Source of the DNA: CAVZCK01 sp963798805
Lineage (GTDB): Bacteria; Pseudomonadota; Alphaproteobacteria; Rhizobiales; Rhodomicrobiaceae
DNA: 64,000 nt
NCBI GenBank assembly: GCA_963798805.1
Contig: CAWCVC010000015.1
Span: 310,001 to 374,000, forward strand
Reading direction: 5' to 3'
The stretch's first letter is position 1; each line of letters starts with the position of its first letter. Of this stretch, positions 28,289 to 35,665 are shown piece after piece. A program made the position numbers and the translations under genes. Below the pieces are notes generated by a model that saw nothing but the letters and a program-made list of their open reading frames with translations, was not told the DNA's origin and made no database searches.

Positions 28289-30031
28289 TCAGCTCGCCGC
28301 CCGGATGCGCTGCTTGTCGTAGAGGTCCTTCTCCTCATCCGCGATCGGCACGACGTAAGGATCGACAGGCCGCTTCTCGCTCACCATCACCCCGTCCTTC
28401 TTCGACAGGAGTGTGTGGCAGAACCAGTCCTCGTTGTTCTTCTCCGTATAGTCCGTCCGCAGATGGTAGAGGCCCCAGCGGCTTTCGGTCCGGTAGAGCG
28501 AGGCATAAGCCGCCATATCCGCGCAGTCCATGATCGACGCCGCTTCCAGCGAGCGCATCAGCTCGTGGGCGTTGCGGGCCATCATCTGCGTTTCCATGTC
28601 CTCGCGGACCTCGGCGAAGCGCCGCTGCGCCAGCTCATATTTCATCGTGACCTTCGGCGGCTGCAGGTAGTCGTTCACCAGGCGCCGGGTCTTGTACTCG
28701 ATCTGGTTCGGCGGAATGCCGTCTTCGCGCTTCGTCGGCGCCAGCACGCGGGCTTGCTCGGCGGCGATGTCGGCGGCGTCGAAATCGGCGAAATCGACGC
28801 CTCCCGCATAGGACATCGCATCCTCGCCCGCGATCGAGCCGTTGGTGAAGGCGCCGAGCATATAATTATGCGGCACGCTCGCCATATCGCCGGCCGCGTA
28901 GAGGCCGGGCACGGTCGTTCGCGCGAATTCGTCGACGAAGACGCCTGACGCGCTGTGGCCGGAGCAGAAGCCGATCTCCGAGATATGCATCTCGATCATC
29001 TCGCTGCGGTAGTCCGTACCGCGATTTTCATGGAAGTCGCCGCGCGTCGGCCGCTCGACCTTGTGCAGGATCGTTTCGATCTCGGCGACGGTATCGGAAT
29101 GTAGATGGTTCAGCTTCAGGAACACCGGCCCCTTGCCGGATTGCAGCTCGTTGAAGAATTCCAGCATCATCTGCCCCGACCAATAGTCGCATTCGATGAA
29201 GCGCGCGCCTTCATTATTGGCCGTATACGCCCCGAACGGGCCGGCGACATAGGCGCAGGCGGGGCCGTTATAGTCCTTGATTAGCGGATTGATCTGGAAA
29301 CATTCGAGGTTCGCAAGGCCGGCGCCGGCATGATAGGCCATCGCATAGCCGTCGCCGGAATTGGCGGCGTTCTCATAAGTGCCGAACATGTAGCCCGAGG
29401 TCGGCAGGCCGAGCCGTCCCGCCGCGCCCATGCAGAGGATGACGGCTTTCGCCTTCACGACCAGGAACTCGGCGGTGCGCGTATTGACGGCGATGGCGCC
29501 GGCGATGCGGCCATCGCTCCCGGTCATGAGACGCGTGGCCATATAGCGATTGGAAATCAGGAGCCGTGCGCGCCGGAGCTGTCGGTAAAGCGCCTTTTTC
29601 ACCGTCTCGCCATTCGGCATCGGCAGGACGTAGGTGCCGATGTGATGCACCTTCTTGACGTCGAAATCGCCGTTCTCATTCTTCAAGAAGCGGATGCCGA
29701 AACTGTCCAGCTCCTCGATGATCGAATAGCAGTTCTGCGCGTATTTCAGCACCGCCTTCTGGTTGACGATGCCGTCATTGGCAATGGTGATTTCCTTGGT
29801 GTATTGCTCCGGCGTCGCATAACCGGGGATGACGGCATTGTTCAGCCCGTCCATGCCCATGGAGATGGCGCCGGAGCGCTTCACATTGGCCTTCTCCAGG
29901 AGAATGACCGTCGCATTCGGATTCTTGCGCTTGGCTTTCAGCGCCGCCATCGGCCCGGCCGTGCCGCCGCCGATCACCAGCACGTCGCAAGATACTTCCG
30001 ACATGCCGTCGGTGATCCGATCCATGGTCAT
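28289..30031 (-). CDS. AprA/SdhA-type FAD flavoprotein (fumarate reductase-like)
   Basis: 580 residues. FAD-binding motif near the N-terminus: SCDVLVIGGGTAGPMAALKA, followed by EKANVKRSGAISMGMDGLNN, an arrangement typical of adenylylsulfate reductase alpha subunits. The C-terminal FAD contact is VPGLYAAGDMASVPHNYMLG with GAFTNGSIAGEDA. Length and motif order place it in the fumarate reductase/succinate dehydrogenase/APS reductase flavoprotein superfamily. No sat, dsr or qmo gene is seen, so a sulfate role is not supported. Its start overlaps the DUF971 gene (ATGA), and the ferredoxin follows after a REP-like spacer. It probably oxidises or reduces an organic or sulfur substrate together with that ferredoxin. 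Confidence 0.9.
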   Translation of the reverse strand: MTMDRITDGMSEVSCDVLVIGGGTAGPMAALKAKRKNPNATVILLEKANVKRSGAISMGMDGLNNAVIPGYATPEQYTKEITIANDGIVNQKAVLKYAQNCYSIIEELDSFGIRFLKNENGDFDVKKVHHIGTYVLPMPNGETVKKALYRQLRRARLLISNRYMATRLMTGSDGRIAGAIAVNTRTAEFLVVKAKAVILCMGAAGRLGLPTSGYMFGTYENAANSGDGYAMAYHAGAGLANLECFQINPLIKDYNGPACAYVAGPFGAYTANNEGARFIECDYWSGQMMLEFFNELQSGKGPVFLKLNHLHSDTVAEIETILHKVERPTRGDFHENRGTDYRSEMIEMHISEIGFCSGHSASGVFVDEFARTTVPGLYAAGDMASVPHNYMLGAFTNGSIAGEDAMSYAGGVDFADFDAADIAAEQARVLAPTKREDGIPPNQIEYKTRRLVNDYLQPPKVTMKYELAQRRFAEVREDMETQMMARNAHELMRSLEAASIMDCADMAAYASLYRTESRWGLYHLRTDYTEKNNEDWFCHTLLSKKDGVMVSEKRPVDPYVVPIADEEKDLYDKQRIRAAS

Positions 30032-30396
30032 GAATGCGTCCTCACGATTGATGCTTCGGTCGCGCTGGGCGGCTGCGTCTCGTCTTCGCCTGCTGCGCGG
30101 CGCGCGAGCTCGGCGAGAAAAGCCCAGGGGTAGATGCTGCGCTGCTCCCCGTCGGAAAAGGCGATGTTCACGGCATAAAGGCCGACCGGGCTGACATTGG
30201 CAATGCGCGGGTTATCTCCTAAAGGCGCAATCCCCTCGATCAGCGCACGCCGGGCGCCCGCCGAGCGGCACTCCGCCCGCAAGAGCCGCGCGCCGAGTTC
30301 ATCTCTCCGCCCGTCGGGCCAAACGATCCCGAGGCTCCCCCCGCCATTTCGGATTTCGATCCGCTCAGGTGTGATGCCGGTCCATGCTTCGCTCAT
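30028..30396 (-). CDS. DUF971 domain protein
   Basis: 122 residues. ERIEIRNGGGSLGIVWPDGR near the start, VSPVGLYAVNIAFSDGE and IYPWAFLAEL match the DUF971 fold, which is found alone and as the N-terminal domain of gamma-butyrobetaine hydroxylases and is often linked with iron-sulfur protein genes. It is the first gene of the set and overlaps the flavoprotein start by four bases, so it is translationally coupled to it. Role inferred: an accessory for cluster or cofactor handling. Confidence 0.85.
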   Translation of the reverse strand: MSEAWTGITPERIEIRNGGGSLGIVWPDGRRDELGARLLRAECRSAGARRALIEGIAPLGDNPRIANVSPVGLYAVNIAFSDGEQRSIYPWAFLAELARRAAGEDETQPPSATEASIVRTHS

Positions 30397-30554
30397 GAAC
30401 CAAGGATCGGGAATGACGGCCGGGTGCGATAGCGATTAGTTGCCAAATCGCAAAAATTTCGTCCCGCTTCGACGCCCGATTTTGGCAAGTAATTGACCGA
30501 CGCGACGCTTGGTCGCTGGCATATTGGCGTCCGATCAAAGCGGAGACGGAACAA

Positions 30555-30876
30555 ATGACCTATTTGGTCACTGACAATTGCATCAGGTGCAAATACATGG
30601 ATTGCGTTGCGGTTCGTCCCGTCGATTGCTTCCACGAAGATGAGCACATGCTGGTGATTCACCCGGAGGAATGCATCGACTGCGGCGTCTGCGAACCGGA
30701 ATGCCTGACCGAGGCCATCAAGGGGGTGGAGACGTGGCTGGCGCGGAACGCGGATGGCTGCGGTTCTGCCGGTCATCACCGCGAAGAGCGATCCGCCGCA
30801 GGACCGGGAGGAAGGGCTCGGCGTGCCGGGCAAGCTGGAGAAGGTCTACGGAACTGATTGGCCCATGAGGGTTTGA
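30555..30876 (+). pseudogene. fdxA: Seven-iron ferredoxin FdxA, frameshifted and missing a cluster Cys
   Basis: The N-terminal half is a clear FdxA: MTYLVTDNCIRCKYMDCV..., then HPEECIDCGVCEPEC. Two defects are visible. First, the Cys before Pro in the canonical VCPVDCF is Arg (CGT; residue 21), the position of the lone remote ligand of the [4Fe-4S] cluster in Azotobacter ferredoxin I. Second, the frame breaks near 30747: continuing from ARNA, the expected tail RMAAVLPVITAKSDPPQ and GVPGKLEKVYG is found one frame over and stops at 30876. The gene is probably non-functional unless both are sequence errors. It precedes fpr on the same strand. Confidence 0.85.
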
Positions 30877-30939
30877 TAAAACGTCCAAGGTGTTCTATCT
30901 ATCATTTGCTTTCGGCTTCAGAGTGCATAAACGGACGGG

Positions 30940-31716
30940 ATGATGAGCAATTACAATGAGGAAACCGTTCTCGCGGTTCAGCACTGGACGGAGGATCTGT
31001 TCAGCTTCAAGGCGACACGCAGTCCGTCCTTCCGCTTCGCCAATGGCCAGTTCACCATGATGGGCCTGGAGATCGAGGGCAAGCCGCTGGTGCGCGCTTA
31101 TTCGATGGTCAGCACGAATTATGACGACGAACTGGAATTCTTCAGCATCAAGGTGCCGGACGGCCCGCTGACCTCTCGCCTTCAGCATATCAAGGAGGGC
31201 GACTGCATCCTCGTCGGCAAGAAGCCGACCGGGACACTCGTGCTCGACAATCTGCTGCCGGGGCGCAGGCTCTATCTGCTCTCGACCGGCACCGGTCTTG
31301 CGCCTTTCATGAGCATCATTCGCGACCCGGAGACCTATGAGACGTTCGAGAAGGTGATCCTGGTGCATGGCTGCCGCCAGATCGCCGAACTCGCCTATGG
31401 CGAGAAGATCACGCGGGCGCTGCCGAAGGACGACTATCTCGGCGAGTTGATCCGCGAAAAGCTCATCTATTATCCGACAGTGACGCGCGAGCCCTTTCGG
31501 CATCGCGGCCGCTTGACCGACCTCATCACCTCGGGACAGATGTTCCGTGATGTCGGACTGCCGGCGTTCGATCCAGCCGATGACCGGGTCATGCTCTGCG
31601 GCAGCCCGCAGATGCTGGAGGATATGCGCAAGATTCTCGTCGAGCGCGGCTTTACCGAAGGGTCGAGCGGCAAGCCGGCCAGCTTCGTCATCGAAAAGGC
31701 GTTCGTCGAGCGGTAG
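30940..31716 (+). CDS. fpr: Ferredoxin--NADP reductase
   Basis: 258 residues, the bacterial subclass I length. FAD-binding block VRAYSMVST, phosphate loop region KKPTGTLVLDNL, NADP-binding LLSTGTGLAPFMSIIRDPE, and the C-terminal Cys-Gly motif VMLCGSPQML; the protein ends FVIEKAFVER as in Fpr proteins, where the terminal residues cover the flavin. It moves electrons between NADPH and ferredoxin or flavodoxin. It lies 63 bases after the damaged FdxA gene and is followed by a strong terminator, so the pair forms its own transcript divergent from the AprAB-like module. Confidence 0.95.
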   Translation: MMSNYNEETVLAVQHWTEDLFSFKATRSPSFRFANGQFTMMGLEIEGKPLVRAYSMVSTNYDDELEFFSIKVPDGPLTSRLQHIKEGDCILVGKKPTGTLVLDNLLPGRRLYLLSTGTGLAPFMSIIRDPETYETFEKVILVHGCRQIAELAYGEKITRALPKDDYLGELIREKLIYYPTVTREPFRHRGRLTDLITSGQMFRDVGLPAFDPADDRVMLCGSPQMLEDMRKILVERGFTEGSSGKPASFVIEKAFVER

Positions 31717-31740
31717 ACCGCCGCGTTCCATGCCCAATCG

Positions 31741-31767
31741 AAAGCCCGCGGCGACGCGGGCTTTTTT
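31741..31767 (+). terminator. Rho-independent terminator after fpr
   Basis: A ten-base-pair hairpin (aaagcccgcg / cgcgggcttt) with a four-base gcga loop, followed by a T run. It starts 25 bases after the fpr stop codon. Confidence 0.9.
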
Positions 31768-31875
31768 GTGCCATGCTCCATCTCACGGCAGGCTCGGACG
31801 CGCTGCCTATGAAACCGGCAGACCGCCGCGCTTAGCGTCAGGAGGCCTTCGGGTCTGGACTCGCACGGCACGCGG

Positions 31876-31892
31876 TTGGCACGCTTCTTGTA
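31876..31892 (+). promoter_or_regulatory. Candidate sigma-54 promoter of cyanase
   Basis: The sequence ttggcacg, four bases, ttgta matches the RpoN consensus TTGGCACG-N4-TTGCA except for T in place of C in the -12 element; the GG and the downstream G have the required ten-base spacing. It would start transcription about 55 bases before the cyanase ATG at 31959. Nitrogen-regulated (NtrC-type) control would fit a cyanate-degrading enzyme. No upstream activator site was identified. Confidence 0.55.
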
Positions 31893-31958
31893 GCGCATCT
31901 GCCGGGAGCTTCGGCACGCGCCGCCGCAACGCCTGCGATAAACTCAGGAGCAAAGCCC

Positions 31959-32452
31959 ATGAAACGCTCGGACCTCACCGAAAAAATCCTCGACATCAAA
32001 CGCGAGAAAGGCTGGACCTGGAAACACATCACCGGCGAGATCGGCGGCATGAGCCCGGTTCTGATCGTCGGCGCGCTGCTCGGCCAGCACAAGCTCGTCA
32101 TGCCGTTGGCCAAGGCGGCCGCGCAGCTTTTCGGCCTCAGCGAAGCCGAGGAGCGGATGCTCAACGAGGTGCCGATGCGCGGCGAGGGCCTGCCGCCGGT
32201 GCCGACCGATCCGCTGATCTACCGCTTCTACGAGGTGATGCTGATCAACGGACCGGCCTGGAAGGCGCTGATCGAGGAGGAATTCGGCGACGGCATCATG
32301 TCGGCCATCGATTTTGATTTCGAGATCGAGCGCCACCCGACCCGAAGGGTGACCGTGTAAGGGTCAGCATGTCTGGCAAGTTTCTGCCCTATAAATATTT
32401 CGGCGCGGCTCAGGGCCTGCCGCCGCTCGGCCTCAAGGAGCTGGATCAGTAA
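31959..32452 (+). pseudogene. cynS: Cyanate hydratase, frameshifted near the C-terminus
   Basis: Starts MKRSDLTEKILDIKREKGWT after an aggag ribosome-binding site. The N-terminal HTH-like domain and the catalytic C-terminal region are present, including Arg and Glu in LIYRFYEVMLING and Ser in GDGIMSAIDFD, which correspond to the three catalytic residues of E. coli cyanase. After ERHP the frame breaks at about 32338 and stops early (RRVTV). Adding one base restores DPKGDRVRVSMSGKFLPYKY and a stop at 32452. The C-terminal strands lost are part of the interlocked dimer. The enzyme would convert cyanate and bicarbonate to ammonia and CO2. A sigma-54-like promoter lies upstream. Confidence 0.88.
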
Positions 32453-32469
32453 ACCGGCCATCGGACGAG

Positions 32470-32573
32470 GTGTCGTGCGGAGGCCGAAGGCCGGGCCTGG
32501 ACCCAATGCCGCTCTCAATAGGCTCGTGCCTTGTGGTGAAGCCAATAGGCCCCGGCGCTTCGGCCGGGGCGAC
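32470..32573. repeat. REP-like double palindrome, copy B
   Basis: Just after the cyanase gene. It contains the hairpin gccccggc-gcttc-ggccggggc and a partner around ggccgaaggcc, separated by about 50 bases, the same layout as 28147-28246. The remainder up to 32689 shows no gene. Confidence 0.65.
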
Positions 32574-32689
32574 GTCCGCATAATTCGCGAGCTTATCGTG
32601 CGATAGCACTTTTGCAGAGGCCTCGCCGAGAGAGGGGAGCTTTGTTGCACGCAGCGCGGATTCGATCGGAACTCATCTTACTCTGGCTT

Positions 32690-33469
32690 TCAAGCCGCAT
32701 CCGGCAGGATCGCCACCGCCCGCGTCCAGCCTGCCGAAGCCGCGCGGATCTTCACCGGAAAGCAGGCAACGAGGAAGCCGCTGGCCGGCAGAAGCTCCAG
32801 ATTGTGCAGCTTCTCCAGATGGCAATAGCCGATCTCGCGGCCGGCCTTGTGCCCCTCCCAGATCAGGCCGCCATCGCCGGTCTCGGCGTATCTGTCTTTC
32901 GTGTGGACGAACGGCGCGTCCCAACTCCAGCCATCCGTGCCGGTAACGCGGACGCCCCGCTCGAGCAGATAAAGCGTCGCCTCGCGTCCCACGCCGCAGC
33001 CCCTGGCGACATAATCCGGGCCGCCGTAGGCCGTGCCCGCCGCGGTGTTGACCAGCACGATGTCGAGCGGCTGCAGCTCATGGCCGATGCGGGCGAGCTC
33101 GGCCTCGACCTCGGCGGCGGTCGCGACATAGCCGTCGGCGAAATGGCGGAAATCGAGCTTCACGCCCGGCCGGTAGCACCAGTCGAGTGGCACTTCGTCG
33201 ATGGTGATGGCGCGCTCGCCATGGTTCATGGTCGAGTGGAAATGCCACGGCGCATCGAGATGCGTGCCATTATGCGTAGTGAGCTGGATATGCTCGATCG
33301 CCCAGCCTTCTCCATCCGGCAGGTCCTCAACCGCGAGACCGGGGAAGAACCGAACCATATCAGGCGCGGTTTCGTGATGGTCGCGATAGTGGATCTTCGG
33401 GCCCATGCCCGGCGGATCGGCCGCCACATCGTTTTCGAGCGGCACGGAAATATCGATGAGACGCGGCAT
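32690..33469 (-). CDS. Cyclase-family metal-dependent hydrolase (kynurenine formamidase-like)
   Basis: 259 residues. Start at 33469 (MPRLIDISVPLENDVAADPP) is supported by an aaggagagg ribosome-binding site; upstream codons do not match the family. The cyclase-family metal motif is HNGTHLDAPWHFH, preceded by IEHIQLTTHNGTH. The region DGWSWDAPFVH near residue 190 is typical of the group related to polyketide-type cyclases and formamidases. Hydrolysis of an amide or lactone is likely; substrate unknown. It stands alone on the minus strand. Confidence 0.9.
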   Translation of the reverse strand: MPRLIDISVPLENDVAADPPGMGPKIHYRDHHETAPDMVRFFPGLAVEDLPDGEGWAIEHIQLTTHNGTHLDAPWHFHSTMNHGERAITIDEVPLDWCYRPGVKLDFRHFADGYVATAAEVEAELARIGHELQPLDIVLVNTAAGTAYGGPDYVARGCGVGREATLYLLERGVRVTGTDGWSWDAPFVHTKDRYAETGDGGLIWEGHKAGREIGYCHLEKLHNLELLPASGFLVACFPVKIRAASAGWTRAVAILPDAA

Positions 33470-33745
33470 CGGACCTCTCCTTGGCTGCCGCCGGTCATTT
33501 TTACACGCTTGCAGGGCGCCCGCCACCGATGAGGCGCTCTCGCCATTCCACGTCGTAGCCGTCATTCTATCCTCAGCGTCACTGCTGTTTTGTAATTCTG
33601 GCGGTTATTCGATGGAGTGCGGAAAGCTAGACCTAGATGGGCGCAACAGAAGCCCTCGCAGCAGGGCCGCATTCGAGACTTCACGAAGCGGTCACCGTTG
33701 AGTTGTAACAGCACTGTTGCACATTAGCTGGAAAGGGGAGGAAAA

Positions 33746-33913
33746 ATGGATTCGAAACTCATGACCATTATCATCGCGATCGTCGCTGTGATCGTGATTG
33801 TCGCCGCCGTTTACTATTATCGCGGCGGCGAGACGTCTGCGCCTCAGACGCCCGCATCGACGTCGGCAGCCCCGGCGACGCCGGCCACGCCGGCGCCCGG
33901 ACAATCGAAATAG
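33746..33913 (+). CDS. Small single-span membrane protein
   Basis: 55 residues, preceded by a strong ggggagga site with good spacing. The sequence starts MDSKLMTIIIAIVAVIVIV, a single transmembrane helix (about 7-24), then YYYRGGE and a Thr/Pro/Ala-rich tail (TPASTSAAPATPATPAPG). This looks like a short inner-membrane protein with a disordered periplasmic or cytoplasmic tail. I do not recognise the family. It is too short for most gene callers' default thresholds, but the ribosome-binding site and hydrophobic segment argue that it is real. Confidence 0.7.
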   Translation: MDSKLMTIIIAIVAVIVIVAAVYYYRGGETSAPQTPASTSAAPATPATPAPGQSK

Positions 33914-34006
33914 CCTTCATTTCAGGCACAGCGAGCCCGGCGCGACATGATTGCCGGGCTCGCCTTTTGGGCGGCAGCGCGATTGCGGCCCGTGGCGATG
34001 GCGGCG

Positions 34007-34342
34007 TTAGCGAATGATTCCGGGCCGGACCGGTTCGGTGCGGGGGTGGACCGGATTGACCTGCGGTTGAACGGGCGTCGATCGCGGCAGGGCCGGATTG
34101 AGCGGATCGGCGTAACCCGGCGGCGGCAGGGGACGCAAGGGATCGGCTGGAGTTGCTTCGCAGCGGTCGAGCGCGGCAAAATATCGATCGTTGCATCGAC
34201 CTTTTTGAACGAGATTCTTCGCGGTTTCCTGAACGCAAACGTCACGCTCGGACTTCGCAATCGTCGTGCAGCCTCGGGAAGCTGCCCAGGCAGAAGACAG
34301 CGAAAAGCACAGGAGGCAGCCCGCTAGCAGAAGACGCTTCAT
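34007..34342 (-). CDS. Secreted small protein with Pro-rich tail
   Basis: 111 residues. Signal peptide MKRLLLAGCLLCFSLSSAWA, then a Cys-containing segment (ASRGCTTIAKSERDVCVQET then NLVQKGRCNDRYFAALDRCE) with four cysteines that could form two disulfides, and a Pro-rich C-terminus (PLRPLPPPGYADPLNPALP). No enzymatic motif. A periplasmic or outer-surface protein of unknown function, divergent from the next Pro-rich gene. Confidence 0.7.
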   Translation of the reverse strand: MKRLLLAGCLLCFSLSSAWAASRGCTTIAKSERDVCVQETAKNLVQKGRCNDRYFAALDRCEATPADPLRPLPPPGYADPLNPALPRSTPVQPQVNPVHPRTEPVRPGIIR

Positions 34343-34476
34343 TTCAGTCCTCGTCGCTCCTCAGCTCAAGTGGCAATCGCCCGCCGCCAACGCAACTGTT
34401 TTCATCCGCAAATCATGTTTACGGAAACAAATTGTGCGCCTATGGGAATGCGGGATCGGAGGGAATGGGGGGAGAG

Positions 34477-34843
34477 ATGAAGCGCGAAACGGTTCTTGGC
34501 TTGTCCATGCTCTGCGCTGGGTGGATGTGCGGTCAACTTGCCGCGCGAGCGCAGATTCGGGCGGTCACGCCGGCTATGCCGGCGATCCCGCCGGTTGTCG
34601 TGGCGCCGCCCCAGCTTCCGACCCAGCCAACCCTGACGACGCCAACCTTGCCGCGTCCCGTTACCCCGCCACAGGCCGTCGTGGTCGCGCCGCCCCCTCC
34701 GCCCAAAGCCGAGTTCGAGCGGCGACGGCGGCGACAGCGATTGCACCTGTCCGGACGGCAAAACCGCCGACGCAAACGGCAATTGCTGGCGCCCCGCCGA
34801 TATCGTTTCCGGCCGGCCGGGAGAATTATACCGCTGCCAATAG
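34477..34843 (+). pseudogene. Secreted Pro-rich protein, frameshifted
   Basis: ATG at 34477 follows a ggggggaga site. Signal peptide KRETVLGLSMLCAGWMCGQL...ARA, then a Val/Pro/Thr-rich stretch (PPVVVAPPQLPTQPTLTT). Around 34715 this frame becomes an Arg-rich nonsense run, whereas the next frame gives SSGDGGDSDCTCPDGKTADA, then NGNCWRPADIVSGRPGELYR and a stop at 34843. The Cys-rich tail is clearly the proper end, so one base has been gained or two lost. Function unknown; perhaps a surface protein. Confidence 0.6.
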
Positions 34844-34883
34844 CAGTAGCGCTTTCAGTCACCGCGCTAAGGCTGATCCCGTC

Positions 34884-35514
34884 TCATGGCAAGCCGTTGC
34901 GCACATGTGTCATGAAAGGCGGCCGCTGGCTGAGCTGCTCGTAATAGGCCGAGGTCGCAGGCAGGTCGGGCCGCTCGATCGGCAAAGGCGCGGCGAACCA
35001 GCGATGGACGGTGAGCCCGATCGGGATGTCCGCCAGCGTAAACTCCGGCCCCGCAATATAGCCGCCGGTCTTCTTGAGCTGGTCTTCAACCATTTTCATC
35101 TTGGCCGGCCAGTCGCGCAGCGAGACCTGCACGACCTCGTCGCCGCCGGGCAGCGGGGCTTTGGCGACAAGTGCGAGAAACGCGCCGCGCCAAGCCATTG
35201 TCAAATCGATCGCCTGCCAGTCCATCCAGCGCTCGACCTGTGCCCGCTGCTTCAAATCGGTCGGAAGCAGATCGGTGCGGCCGTGCTTTGCCGCCAGATA
35301 GCGGACGATCGTGTTCGAACTCGCTGATGACGAAGCCGTCGTCGTCGATGGCAGGGATGAGAGCGAGCGCATTGATGGCGAGAAAGGCGGGATTGGTCAG
35401 CGGCTGAAACCCCCGGCCCCAATCCTCCCGCTCGAAGGGAATCCCGATTTCGTCCGCCGCCCATAGGACTTTGCGGACATTAATGGAATTGGCGCGGCCA
35501 TAGATCTTGAGCAT
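34884..35514 (-). pseudogene. Glutathione S-transferase, single-base frameshift
   Basis: The N-terminal thioredoxin-like domain starts MLKIYGRANSINVRKVLWAA and runs to IPAIDDDGFVISEF. At about 35316 an extra T breaks the frame: GAG-TTC-GAA should read GAG-TCG-AAC. After it the gene continues as ESNTIVRYLAAKHGRTDLLP with a normal helical C-terminal domain (RAQVERWMDWQAIDLTMAWR, GPEFTLADIPIGLTVHRWF). The repaired protein has about 209 residues, the usual size. Possible detoxification role, glutathione dependent. The total length of the gene is 3n+1, which agrees with one inserted base. Confidence 0.9.
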
Positions 35515-35665
35515 GAGAACCCCTTCAGCGTTTCCTTGGGCTAGGCTAAAGCGAGCCAGCCTGCCGGGCAAGTAGCGGAGGCGTAATTGTCGCTAGTGTG
35601 ATTCAGATTCTGAAGTTCGCTATGGCAGGTGCTGCGGTCATTAGGCGAGCTTCGGAATCGGGACG

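Noticed and set aside
28289..30031. Assignment of the flavoprotein as a true adenylylsulfate reductase
   Set aside because: No sulfate-pathway neighbours, and substrate residues cannot be verified by eye; kept as AprA-like only.
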